Positions 56,639-64,000 of a stretch of 64,000 bases of DNA are shown one piece after another (position 1 is the first letter of the stretch; each line of letters opens with the position of its first letter). Position numbers and translations under genes: made by a program. A model generated the notes under the pieces. That model made no database searches, was not told the DNA's origin, and worked only from the letters and a program-made list of their open reading frames with translations. The DNA lies in assembly GCF_900163625.1 (NCBI RefSeq), contig NZ_FUIE01000015.1, forward strand, positions 1-64,000. The letters run 5' to 3'. Origin of the DNA: Brevundimonas diminuta 3F5N. GTDB taxonomy: Bacteria; Pseudomonadota; Alphaproteobacteria; Caulobacterales; Caulobacteraceae.

Positions 56639-56910
56639 TGGCCCGAGAGATCAAAGCTGTCGTGGTGATGCACTACGATGAAACCGGCTGGCTGGACGTG
56701 AAGATCGCAGACCCTGACGGAAATGTCGTGGTTCTAACCGTGGACGATCGCGTCCCGGCGGATCGGGTTTACGAGCATACGATCCGCGAAGACCCGGCCG
56801 ACGTTCTCGCCATTGCTCCGAGGCCGTGGGGCCATAAGGACGACGAGCGCGGCCAGTCTCTTGAAACGCGGCTGCACCATTTGGAGCATGGCCTGAAGGT
56901 GGTGAAATGA
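56638..56910 (+). CDS. Small hypothetical protein
   Basis: A 90-residue beta-rich protein (MAREIKAVVVMHYDETGWLD..., DGNVVVLTVDDRVPADRVYE). Coupled with both neighbours by short overlaps; its ribosome-binding site GGGAGAGG lies in the end of the previous gene. No family recognised. Confidence 0.66.
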   Translation: MAREIKAVVVMHYDETGWLDVKIADPDGNVVVLTVDDRVPADRVYEHTIREDPADVLAIAPRPWGHKDDERGQSLETRLHHLEHGLKVVK

Positions 56911-57326
56911 CCCCCATCGTCCTGATCTGCGCTGTCCTGGCGTTCTCAGACGGCGATAGCGGATGGTGCCACCGTGAGGACGGCTCTCGGGTCAAGGTTC
57001 GGCTCGGCGGCATGGATGCGGGCGAACTGCCGCCCTACACCCGCTGCCGTCGTCAGCCTCGCATCTGGGCCTGCTCTCGGGTCGCCAAGCGGTTCGCGCC
57101 GATAGCAGCAGATCGTGCGCGCGGCCTCGGAGCCTTCGGCGCTCGTTGTACCCAGACCAGCACCGATCTGTACCGCCGCCCTGTCGTCACCTGCACCGTC
57201 GCAGGCGAGGACATAGGCGCCACCCTCGTCCGCGAGGGGCTGGCCATCAACGAACCAAACTACCGGCCTTCGTATGCTGAAGAGCAGGAAGAGGCGCGGA
57301 GAGAAAGAAGGGGGGTGTGGCGGTGA
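56907..57326 (+). CDS. SNase-like thermonuclease
   Basis: A 139-residue protein. An SNase OB-fold pattern: AFSDGDSGWC (metal Asp), VKVRLGGMDAGELP with the Arg/Asp/Glu positions, YRRPVVTCTVAGEDIGATLV and the closing EEQEEARRERRGVWR. A short hydrophobic start (IVLICAVLAF) may act as a signal peptide, so it may be exported. It could degrade DNA; role in the phage is unclear. Confidence 0.82.
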   Translation: MTPIVLICAVLAFSDGDSGWCHREDGSRVKVRLGGMDAGELPPYTRCRRQPRIWACSRVAKRFAPIAADRARGLGAFGARCTQTSTDLYRRPVVTCTVAGEDIGATLVREGLAINEPNYRPSYAEEQEEARRERRGVWR

Positions 57327-57532
57327 GCCGCGTTCCGACAGTTCGACGCACCGATCTGGACCGGAGCCTTGCCGCTCTCAAGGCGGCAGGACACGAGATA
57401 GCAGGCGTCACCATCAAGCCGGGGGGCGAAGTCATGATCTTGACGGGATCGCCTTCGACGGCCCACCAATCCGCCTCTGTGTCCGCTCTGGACGCTTGGC
57501 GGGAGAATAGGCGTGGCCAGGGTGCGGCTTAA
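57323..57532 (+). CDS. Small protein upstream of the integrase
   Basis: A 69-residue protein from a GTG (GTGA overlap) with AAGGGGGG before it. Basic N-terminus (MSRVPTVRRTDLDRSLAALK), then a strand segment (IAGVTIKPGGEVMIL) and a helical end. The position, size and charge would fit an excisionase or directionality factor, but no AlpA/Xis HTH is visible, so this remains positional. Overlaps the integrase by 20 bases. Confidence 0.6.
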   Translation: MSRVPTVRRTDLDRSLAALKAAGHEIAGVTIKPGGEVMILTGSPSTAHQSASVSALDAWRENRRGQGAA

Positions 57533-58637
57533 GGGCCTGAACCAGATCACCAAGAAGCGCGCGGACGGCACCCGCGTGACCTACTGGTATGCGTGGAAGG
57601 GCGGACCTCGCCTCCCCGGCTCTCCGGGCTCGCCTGAGTTCATGGCCGCCTACAACGCCGCCGTGGCCGAGCGGAGGGCGCCGAAGACCGACACGCTGCG
57701 ATCCCTTGCCATCCTCTACAAGCAGTCGCCAGAGTTCGACGGGCTGGGCGAGACCACGAAGCGCGAATGGACGCGCTGGCTGGACGTCATCATGGACGAT
57801 AGCAGCGGCCCCCTGTCCATCGGCGGCCTGCCGTTCGATGCGCTGGACGACCGCCGCGTGAAGGCCGAGATATTGGCTTGGCGCGATCAATGGGCAGACC
57901 GACCCCGCAAGGCCGACTACGGCATCCAGGTGCTGTCGCGTGTGCTGTCGTGGGGAATGGATCGCGGCCTGCTCGCGCTCAACGCCGCAGCCGGGATCAA
58001 GCAGCTCTACACGAGCAATCGAGCTGATCAGATTTGGGCGGCCGACGAAATCGATCGCTACGCCGCCGCAGCGAAATCGCCCGAGGTTGGCTTCATTGTC
58101 CGCCTCGCCTGCCTGACCGGCCTGCGCCGCGAAGACCTGGCCTCGCTGTGCTGGTCTCACGTCGGAGACCTCGCCATCGTCAAGGCGACGAAGAAGAGCC
58201 GTGGGAAGAAGACAGCCGTCATCCCCCTGCTGGACGACACGAAGGAACTGCTTGACGAGATCCGCGCCCAGCAACATCGCCGCCACGCCGATCTGGCGAC
58301 CGCAGCCGAGCGGAAGAACCGACCGGCGCCAGTCAGATGCCTGACCGTTCTGTCGAACACGCGCGGCAAGCCGTGGAGCCTGGACGGGCTGGAACATCAG
58401 GTCGTCGACGCCAAGGCCGAGGCCGGGATCGACAAGCACCTGCACGACGCGCGAGGCACGTTCGCCACCCGCCTGCGGAGGGCCGGCCTGACCGCCGCCG
58501 AGATCGCCGACATCCTCGGATGGGAAGAGGATCGGGTGCAGCGCCTACTGGCCGTTTACGTGGATCGGGACAGCATCGTCATGGAGATCGCGAACCGCAT
58601 CCGGCGGAACGAAACGGCGACAGATTCTCCCAACTAA
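57513..58637 (+). CDS. int: Tyrosine-type phage integrase
   Basis: A 374-residue site-specific recombinase from a GTG start. N-terminal arm-binding part (RVRLKGLNQITKKRADGTRV). Core-binding SAM-like domain ~60-165. Catalytic residues: Arg 205 (TGLRRED), Lys near 226, His 311 and Arg 314 (LHDARGTF), Trp 337 in place of the second His, and nucleophile Tyr 349 (LAVYVD). It inserts and excises the phage at tRNA-Gly; the attachment core starts 55 bases beyond its stop. Confidence 0.92.
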   Translation: MARVRLKGLNQITKKRADGTRVTYWYAWKGGPRLPGSPGSPEFMAAYNAAVAERRAPKTDTLRSLAILYKQSPEFDGLGETTKREWTRWLDVIMDDSSGPLSIGGLPFDALDDRRVKAEILAWRDQWADRPRKADYGIQVLSRVLSWGMDRGLLALNAAAGIKQLYTSNRADQIWAADEIDRYAAAAKSPEVGFIVRLACLTGLRREDLASLCWSHVGDLAIVKATKKSRGKKTAVIPLLDDTKELLDEIRAQQHRRHADLATAAERKNRPAPVRCLTVLSNTRGKPWSLDGLEHQVVDAKAEAGIDKHLHDARGTFATRLRRAGLTAAEIADILGWEEDRVQRLLAVYVDRDSIVMEIANRIRRNETATDSPN

Positions 58638-58691
58638 CTCCCAACTGCGTCTTTCGCAGCGGGTCGGAGAGGCTCTAAGTCGTTGAAATGA

Positions 58692-58767
<76 letters not shown>

Positions 58768-58811
58768 GTCGCCGAAGCGAGCGGCGAAGATATAGGGCGC
58801 GGGGCAAAAGA

Positions 58812-58843
58812 AAAGGCCCGGCGAACCGGGCCTTTGGTTTTTT
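58812..58843 (-). terminator. Rho-independent terminator of the TraB-like gene
   Basis: AAAGGCCCGG-CGAA-CCGGGCCTTT, a 10-bp stem. On the minus strand it is followed by TCTTTT; on the plus strand by GGTTTTTTT. It lies 20 bases past the stop of the TraB-like gene and upstream of the tRNA. Confidence 0.9.
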
Positions 58844-58862
58844 TAACGCCGGTCGCGGCGGA

Positions 58863-59816
58863 TCAGTCGCGGACTTCCTCGACCGTCACGCCGCGCTTGG
58901 CCAGCATGGCCTGGACGCTGTCGGCCCCCGCCAGGTGCCCCGCGCCGACCGAGATGAAGGCCGTGCCCGAGCCTTCCAGCAGGGTCACGATCTGATTGGT
59001 CCAGTCGGTGTTGCGGCGCGTCAGCATGACCTCGAACATTTCGGGCGATTCCGCCTTCATCTCCTGGCCGATCAGGGCGTCCAGGCCGTCCACGTCGCCG
59101 GTCGACCAGGCGCCCACCATGCGGCCCAGGAACTCCGGCGCCTGATCGAACTCCTTCAGACCCGAGCGCAGCATGGCCAGTTGCGCCTCTTCCGACATGT
59201 CGGCGATGAAGCCGATCTGCTGGGGCATGGTTTCAAAGCCCTTGATCGGCTTGCCGGTCGCGGCGGCGCGGGCGTGCAACACCTGGTCCCCGCCGTTCTG
59301 CGGCAGGTAGCCGGCCTTGGTGATGCTGGCCATGGCCAGTTGCAGGGCCGCGAACCACGGACGCAGCGGGTCCAGTTGGGCGGCCGTCGCGCCAATCGAG
59401 CGGGCGGCGGCGTCGAGGTCGGCCTGTTCCTCGGCGGTCAGCAGGCTGGACAAGGGACGGTCGGGCGAGACCCCCTTGGACTGGATGATCGGCACCGCGC
59501 CGGCCACGTCGTTCAGGTCGGCGATCTCGAACCAGTATTCGTCGGCGCTGGCGAAGGCGCGGTCCAGCTTGGCGCTGCCCCACGGCGTCTCGGGTTTCAG
59601 CACATGGACGGTGCCGAACAGATAGAGGGTCGAATCCGCATCCTTCACCACCCACAGGCGCGGCCCGGACCCGGCCGGGGCGACAGTCACAGCGGCGGGA
59701 TCGGCGGCCGCGGGCGCGGCCTGAGCCAGCGCAGGCGTGGTCGGCGCCAGCAGGACGGCGGCCAGGGCGGCGGCGGAGACGGAGGCGGCGGCGCGGCTCC
59801 AGAGTCGGCGGATCAT
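58863..59816 (-). CDS. TraB/GumN-family protein
   Basis: A 317-residue exported protein with a signal peptide (~1-32, ending PALAQA). The family block LYLFGTVHVLKPET is at ~68-81, FEIADLND and the closing AFISVGAGHLAGADSVQAML at ~290-309 with the conserved His. TraB/GumN proteins are thought to be periplasmic metal-dependent peptidase-like proteins; substrate unknown. Host gene with its own terminator. Confidence 0.85.
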   Translation of the reverse strand: MIRRLWSRAAASVSAAALAAVLLAPTTPALAQAAPAAADPAAVTVAPAGSGPRLWVVKDADSTLYLFGTVHVLKPETPWGSAKLDRAFASADEYWFEIADLNDVAGAVPIIQSKGVSPDRPLSSLLTAEEQADLDAAARSIGATAAQLDPLRPWFAALQLAMASITKAGYLPQNGGDQVLHARAAATGKPIKGFETMPQQIGFIADMSEEAQLAMLRSGLKEFDQAPEFLGRMVGAWSTGDVDGLDALIGQEMKAESPEMFEVMLTRRNTDWTNQIVTLLEGSGTAFISVGAGHLAGADSVQAMLAKRGVTVEEVRD

Positions 59817-59855
59817 GGTCAGGCTCCTAAGGGTCGCAAGGGGAGAAAACAGCCG

Positions 59856-60053
59856 TCAGCCTTCTTCGTCGATGAAGATGGACTCGATCGGCATCTGGAA
59901 CAGCCGGGCGATCTTGAACGCCAGCGGCAGGGAAGGGTCGTAGCGGCCGGTCTCGAGCGCGTTCACCGTTTGACGCGACACGCCCAGTTCGTCAGCCAGG
60001 TGCGCCTGGCTCCAGTCGCGCTCTGCGCGCAGCACCTTGAGACGGTTCTTCAT
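59856..60053 (-). CDS. Small XRE-family transcriptional regulator
   Basis: A 65-residue protein from MKNRLKVLRAERDWSQAHLA, a complete HTH_3 fold with LADELGVSRQTVNALETGRY and closing FKIARLFQMPIESIFI. This short form is common in pairs with membrane proteins of the kind encoded just upstream (4-base overlap). It probably controls its own operon. Confidence 0.88.
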   Translation of the reverse strand: MKNRLKVLRAERDWSQAHLADELGVSRQTVNALETGRYDPSLPLAFKIARLFQMPIESIFIDEEG

Positions 60054-60493
60054 GCGCGCCCCTCCTTGCCGGGACGCGACAGGTTGAAACGCGCCACCTG
60101 GGCCATCGCCTCGCCGAACAGGAAACCGCCTGCAGGCAGCGTCGCCAGCATGACAGGGCTGGCTCCATCGCCCATCAGGCTCGAGATGACGAACAGGGTC
60201 GAGCCGTAGGCCAGGGCCCACCAGCCGCCCTGAGCCTGCGCCATCAGGGCCAAACGCTCTTCCAGCTCATCGATCGCCGCCTGTCGGCGAAGCACGGCGA
60301 TCCAGACGAAGACAGGCAGAACAACGGCGGCGGCGGCCAGCGCCTTCAAAGGCAGCGCGTCGCCGCCCTTGGACAGATAGGCGCCGCCCCAGGCGGCGCC
60401 GGCGAGCCAGACGACGCCCGCCGCCATCTTCAGCAGAAACAACACACCGGTTCGGGCCAGGGGCCTGTCGCCCAGGAAAGCGCTATCGCTCAC
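60050..60493 (-). CDS. Four-pass membrane protein partnered with the XRE regulator
   Basis: A 147-residue protein. Four hydrophobic segments: GVLFLLKMAAGVVWLAGAAW, LPLKALAAAAVVLPVFVWIA, GGWWALAYGSTLFVISSLMG and PVMLATLPAGGFLFGEA. The linker RRQAAIDELEERLALMAQAQ lies in the cytoplasm. Coupled to the XRE gene by ATGA. Function unknown. Confidence 0.8.
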   Translation of the reverse strand: MSDSAFLGDRPLARTGVLFLLKMAAGVVWLAGAAWGGAYLSKGGDALPLKALAAAAVVLPVFVWIAVLRRQAAIDELEERLALMAQAQGGWWALAYGSTLFVISSLMGDGASPVMLATLPAGGFLFGEAMAQVARFNLSRPGKEGRA

Positions 60494-60503
60494 GACATCC
60501 TCC

Positions 60504-60941
60504 TCAACGACGGCCCAACCACCACCAGGCCCAAGCCAGGCCGTAGCCGGTGAGTTGGAACAGAAGAATGGCCAGCATGCCTGCCCCGATCAGATCGGCG
60601 GGCGTCTCGCCCAGGCTGGCGGGAACGGCGATGTCCGCCGGGCGCGTGGTCAGCACCATCATGAGAACAAGGCCAATCAGCATTCCGGTGCTGCCGCCCC
60701 AGTACCAGGCCCATTTGTGCGCTTCGCGCGCAGCCTCGTCGAGACGGCTCCACCACCAGAAGGACACGCCCAGGACGGCGACCATCATCACGACGGTGAA
60801 GGCCAACGTCGTCCAGAACGCCCCCGAACCGGGACGATCGGCCAGGAAACCGCTGGCCAGACCGCCGACAACGCCGATCAGCAAGACCAACCCGAACAGC
60901 GCGGCGACGCCTTTCAAGCCGAGAGGTTTCGTCGATTTCAT
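60504..60941 (-). CDS. Membrane protein of the same operon
   Basis: A 145-residue protein from MKSTKPLGLKGVAALFGLVL. Four hydrophobic segments (VALFGLVLLIGVVGGLAS-like start, FTVVMMVAVLGVSFWWW, STGMLIGLVLMMVLTTR, GAGMLAILLFQLTGYGLAWA). The linker SRLDEAAREAHKWAWYWG resembles that of the downstream protein, so the two may be paralogues or partners. First gene of the operon. Confidence 0.78.
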   Translation of the reverse strand: MKSTKPLGLKGVAALFGLVLLIGVVGGLASGFLADRPGSGAFWTTLAFTVVMMVAVLGVSFWWWSRLDEAAREAHKWAWYWGGSTGMLIGLVLMMVLTTRPADIAVPASLGETPADLIGAGMLAILLFQLTGYGLAWAWWWLGRR

Positions 60942-61026
60942 GGGCCCCGCCGCACGTGAACTGATTTGACAAGCAAGTTTTACAGCCCGACCGCAGGGCG
61001 TCAAGCATGTTTGTCACACCCAGTCG

Positions 61027-62241
61027 TCACTCCGGGGCGTTCAGCAGCTCCGGGCGGCTGAGGGCGCGAGGGGACTGCTCGACGGCGTTCAGTTCGGGCA
61101 GCTCCTTGCCCTCATGGTCGACCTTCAGATCCTCGAAGCGGCGGGCCGATACCATGACCTGGCTTTCCAGCGAGCCGACGAACTGATTGTAGCGGCCGAC
61201 CGCCGCGTCCAGCGCCTTGCCGACCGAGGCGGCGTGGCCGCCCATGACCGACAGGCGCTTGTAGAGCTCCTTGCCCAGCCTGGCGACGTCCTCGGCGTTC
61301 TTGGCCTGCTCCTCGGCGCGCCAGCCGTAGGCGACGGCCTTGCATAGGGCGAACAGGGTGGTCGGCGTGACGATGACCACGCGCGAGGCCATGGCCGTGG
61401 TCATCAGGTCCGGCTCGTGATCCAGCGCAGCGGCCAGGAAGGCGTCGCCCGGCACGAACATGGCGACGAAGTCGGGGCTGGGCTTGAACTGGTCCTGGTA
61501 GGCCTTGGACGACAGCTGGCGCACATGAGTCTTCATGCTCGCGGCGGTGCGCAGGGACATGGCGCGAGCCTGCGCCTCTTCATCCCCGTCGGCCTCGTCG
61601 GCGAAGGCCAGCGACACCTTGGCGTCGATGACGAACATGCCGCCGCCCGGCAGTTTGACGATGAAGTCCGGGCGCTGCTGACGGCCCTCGTCCGTGGCCG
61701 ACGAGTTCTGCTCCTCGAAGTCGAAGCGGCCGGCCATGCCCGCCGCCTCCAGCACGTTGCGGCAGGTCTGCTCGCCCCAGCGGCCGCGACGGCCGGTGTT
61801 GCCCTTCAGCGCCTCGGTCAGGCGCCGCGCCTCGTCGCGGGTGGCGGTCGAGGCGGCCATCAGCAGGCCGAGCTGTTCCTTCAGACCGCCGGTCTCGTCG
61901 GCGCGCGCCTTCTCCAGCGCCGTGACGTGTTCCTGGAACTTGGCCAGGGTGTCGGACACGGGCTTGAGCTGGGCCTCCATCCGCTCGCGCGCGACGCGGT
62001 CCTGAGCCTGGAAGGTCTCGGTGGCGCGGGCGACCAGCTTGGACGCCACGGCCTCGGCCGACTGGGCGGCCTGGGCCTTGAGGAACTCCGCCATGGAGTC
62101 CCGGCTCTCCTCCATCAGCGCCAGTCGCGCATCGGCGGCGTCCAGCGCGCCGCGCGTCTTCTGCCAGCCCATATAGGCCCACAGAAAGCCGCCCGCGGCG
62201 ATCGCCACAAAGGCCAACAGGATGATGTCCAGCATGTTCAT
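61027..62241 (-). CDS. rmuC: DNA recombination protein RmuC
   Basis: A 404-residue protein. N-terminal membrane helix (IILLAFVAIAAGGFLWAYM), then a coiled coil (~30-135). RmuC nuclease-like domain at ~150-360: RGRWGEQTCRNVLEAAGMAG, RPDFIVKLPGGGMFVIDAKV (PD-(D/E)xK-like core with Asp and Lys), FVAMFVPGDAFLAAAL and VVIVTPTTLFALCKAVAYGW. RmuC limits recombination at inverted repeats. Length fits the family. Confidence 0.92.
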   Translation of the reverse strand: MNMLDIILLAFVAIAAGGFLWAYMGWQKTRGALDAADARLALMEESRDSMAEFLKAQAAQSAEAVASKLVARATETFQAQDRVARERMEAQLKPVSDTLAKFQEHVTALEKARADETGGLKEQLGLLMAASTATRDEARRLTEALKGNTGRRGRWGEQTCRNVLEAAGMAGRFDFEEQNSSATDEGRQQRPDFIVKLPGGGMFVIDAKVSLAFADEADGDEEAQARAMSLRTAASMKTHVRQLSSKAYQDQFKPSPDFVAMFVPGDAFLAAALDHEPDLMTTAMASRVVIVTPTTLFALCKAVAYGWRAEEQAKNAEDVARLGKELYKRLSVMGGHAASVGKALDAAVGRYNQFVGSLESQVMVSARRFEDLKVDHEGKELPELNAVEQSPRALSRPELLNAPE

Positions 62242-62313
62242 GCTCCGTTCCTAGCGGGAGTCGGAGCCAGATTAAAGCCGGGCGGCGTCAGGTGCGGACG
62301 CCGCTGCACCCGA

Positions 62314-63381
62314 TCAACCCAGTTCGGCTTCCAGATCAGCCAGGCGGGCGGCCTGATCCTCGGCGATCAAGGCATTCAGCATGGGGTCGAGGTCGCCCTC
62401 GAGAATCTGCGGCAGGCTGTGCAGGGTCAGGCCGATGCGGTGATCCGTCACCCGCCCTTGCGGGAAGTTGTAGGTGCGGATGCGCTCGGAGCGATCGCCC
62501 GAGCCGACCTGTGACTTGCGCGCATCCGAACGGGCGGCGTCCTTGGCCTGGCGCTGCATGTCGTAGAGGCGCACGCGCAGATTCTTCATCGCCTTGTCGC
62601 GGTTCACGTGCTGCGACTTCTCGGACGAAGTGGCGACGATGCCGGTCGGCAGGTGGGTGATGCGCACCGCCGAGTCGGTCTTGTTGACGTGCTGGCCGCC
62701 CGCGCCGGACGAGCGATAGGTGTCGATGCGGATGTCCTTGTCGAGAATCTCGATCTCGACGTCCTCGACCTCGGGCAGAACGGCGACCGTGGCCGCCGAG
62801 GTGTGGATGCGCCCGCCCGCCTCGGTCGTCGGCACGCGCTGGACGCGGTGGACGCCGCTCTCGAACTTCAGGCGGCCGAAGACGCCCTCGCCGCTGACGG
62901 TGGCGATGATCTCCTTGAAGCCGCCGGCGTCGCCCTCGGCGGCGCTGTCGATCTCGACCCGCCAGCCGCGCGTGGAGGCGTAGCGCGAATACATGCGGAA
63001 CAGATCGCCCGCGAACAGGGCCGCCTCGTCGCCGCCGGTGCCCGCGCGCACTTCCAGCACGGCCGAGGCGTTTTCATCGGCGTCGCGCGGGGCCAGCAGC
63101 AGGGCGACCTCGCGCTCCAGACCCGGCAGGCGCTCGGTCAGGGCGTCCAGTTCGTCGGCGGCCAGGGCGGCCATTTCCGGATCGGCGGCCATGGCCTTGA
63201 GGTCGTCCGCCTCGGCGCGGGCGCGGGCCAGAGCCTGCACCGCGTCGGCCACCGGCTTGAGCTCGGCGTGCTCCTTCGACAGGCGCACGATCTCGACGCC
63301 GTCGGTGGCCGCGCCCATGCGCGCCTCCACCTGATGGAAGCGGTCGAGCACCTGATCGAGCCGGGCCTGAGGCAGTCGCAA
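62314..63381 (-). CDS. prfA: Peptide chain release factor 1
   Basis: A 355-residue protein from a TTG start. The codon-reading motif PTT (in [10 protein letters not shown], ~184-186) takes the place of the PxT motif for UAA/UAG. The peptidyl-hydrolase motif [16 protein letters not shown] has GGQ at ~228-230. [20 protein letters not shown] is conserved. prmC, often downstream, is absent; rmuC follows instead. Confidence 0.95.
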   Translation of the reverse strand: MRLPQARLDQVLDRFHQVEARMGAATDGVEIVRLSKEHAELKPVADAVQALARARAEADDLKAMAADPEMAALAADELDALTERLPGLEREVALLLAPRDADENASAVLEVRAGTGGDEAALFAGDLFRMYSRYASTRGWRVEIDSAAEGDAGGFKEIIATVSGEGVFGRLKFESGVHRVQRVPTTEAGGRIHTSAATVAVLPEVEDVEIEILDKDIRIDTYRSSGAGGQHVNKTDSAVRITHLPTGIVATSSEKSQHVNRDKAMKNLRVRLYDMQRQAKDAARSDARKSQVGSGDRSERIRTYNFPQGRVTDHRIGLTLHSLPQILEGDLDPMLNALIAEDQAARLADLEAELG

Positions 63382-63570
63382 CGGCGTGTCCTTGCTGAGA
63401 AAATCGAGCGCGGAGCCTTACCTGCGACGCGCCGCCCTGTCGATAAAAACGCCTCTACACGCGCTCATGGAGCAATTGTGAACAGCCGTCACAAGCCCGT
63501 CAGCCCGGTTTCTTCGCAACTGCAAAACCCCTAGCTCCTGTAAGGCTGAAACAAAATAGGAGACAGGGGC

Positions 63571-64000
63571 ATGACCGTCATCAAGCCTCAGAACGCCGCC
63601 CCGCCGGGCGCGGCGAACACTGATGCGGCGCGACTGTGCGCCCTCTACGACGGCCTGTTGCAGACGGGCGGCGTCGTGTCGACCGAGGCCGAACGCGAGC
63701 TGAAAGCCCTGGCTAAGATCTTCGACCTGGACGCCGAGCGCCCGGCCGCCGAACTGTGGCCCTACGTCCGGGCCGTCCTGGTGCGGCAGGCGCCGCCGGA
63801 AGCCGTCTCGATCCCGGTCGAGATCGAGCCGAAGACCGTGCTGCTGGTCGAGGACGACGCCGACGCCGCCGCCCATCTGACCGAGGCGTTGGACGCCGCT
63901 GGACACCGCGTGGTCGGCCCCTTCCACAGCGCCGAGGCGGCCGAGGCGGCGACAGCCCTGCATTCCATCGACCTGGCCCTGCTGGATATCAATCTGTCCG
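63571..64000 (+). CDS. Response regulator (partial, runs off window)
   Basis: At least 143 residues from the ATG with AGGAGACAGGGGC upstream. N-terminal ~85 residues: TDAARLCALYDGLLQTGG and a helical part with LAKIFDLDAERPAAELWP. From ~90 a receiver domain begins: TVLLVEDDADAAAHLTEALD with the acidic pair and a later LALLDINLS holding the phospho-acceptor Asp. The C-terminus and output domain lie beyond the window. Confidence 0.85.
   Translation, partial: MTVIKPQNAAPPGAANTDAARLCALYDGLLQTGGVVSTEAERELKALAKIFDLDAERPAAELWPYVRAVLVRQAPPEAVSIPVEIEPKTVLLVEDDADAAAHLTEALDAAGHRVVGPFHSAEAAEAATALHSIDLALLDINLS

Noticed and set aside
8618..58691. CRISPR arrays, insertion sequences or a phage DNA polymerase
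   Set aside because: Looked for on both strands; no regularly spaced repeats, no transposase and no polymerase motif were found.
61417..62514. Long plus-strand frames opposite rmuC and prfA (300-365 residues)
   Set aside because: High-GC shadow frames with Gly/Arg/His/Val-rich composition typical of antisense translation; the minus-strand genes are certain.

Overview
The window is high-GC alphaproteobacterial chromosome, best matching a Brevundimonas/Caulobacteraceae-type genome (inferred from protein content, GC and codon style, not from a database search). It carries one apparently complete temperate phage of about 50.1 kb. The phage sits in a tRNA-Gly(CCC) gene and is bounded by a perfect 49-bp direct repeat (8569-8617 and 58692-58740). 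The right-hand copy is part of the intact tRNA, and the phage tyrosine integrase lies directly beside it.

Left host flank (1-8568): an intergenic inverted repeat, an FKBP-type prolyl isomerase lipoprotein, threonine ammonia-lyase, two small envelope proteins, a LuxR-type regulator, a dicarboxylate/amino-acid:cation symporter, and a secreted M14 zinc carboxypeptidase closed by a strong terminator. Right host flank (58741-64000): tRNA-Gly, a TraB/GumN-family protein, a small XRE regulator with two membrane proteins, rmuC, prfA and the start of a response-regulator gene cut by the window edge.

The prophage has a siphovirus-like plan. A short rightward cluster of small genes follows attL. From 43.2 kb leftwards to 11.2 kb runs a long leftward transcription unit. 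It begins with a Cro-like gene, continues through small early genes, a ParB-like protein, helicase and TOPRIM primase, and then the late genes: terminase, portal, HNH nuclease, protease/scaffold, cement and capsid proteins, connectors, tail tube, a G/GT tail-chaperone pair with a canonical -1 slippery site, tape measure, tail tip, holin candidates, GH19 endolysin and nested Rz/Rz1 spanins. Pointing right from 43.3 kb are a CI-like repressor and a cassette (TM2-SHOCT protein, a membrane-anchored protein, a DUF3800 protein) that may be expressed in the lysogen. From 46.76 to 58.64 kb a tightly overlapping rightward operon carries an ERF annealing protein, NinB, an HNH recombination nuclease, many small accessory genes, a TGT/DpdA-like protein, a methylase-like protein, a Lar-like protein, an SNase-like nuclease and the integrase.

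Two divergent control regions, at 43.2 kb and 46.7 kb, share nearly identical promoter-operator blocks built on the palindrome TTTCGCannntGCGAAA-type core. This suggests that one repressor controls both lytic operons. The accessory genes most worth attention are the plus-strand MltR-like gene inserted between the tail chaperones and the tape measure, the cassette beside the repressor, the TGT/DpdA-like and methylase-like genes, and the head-to-head overlapping gene pair at 10.49 kb.
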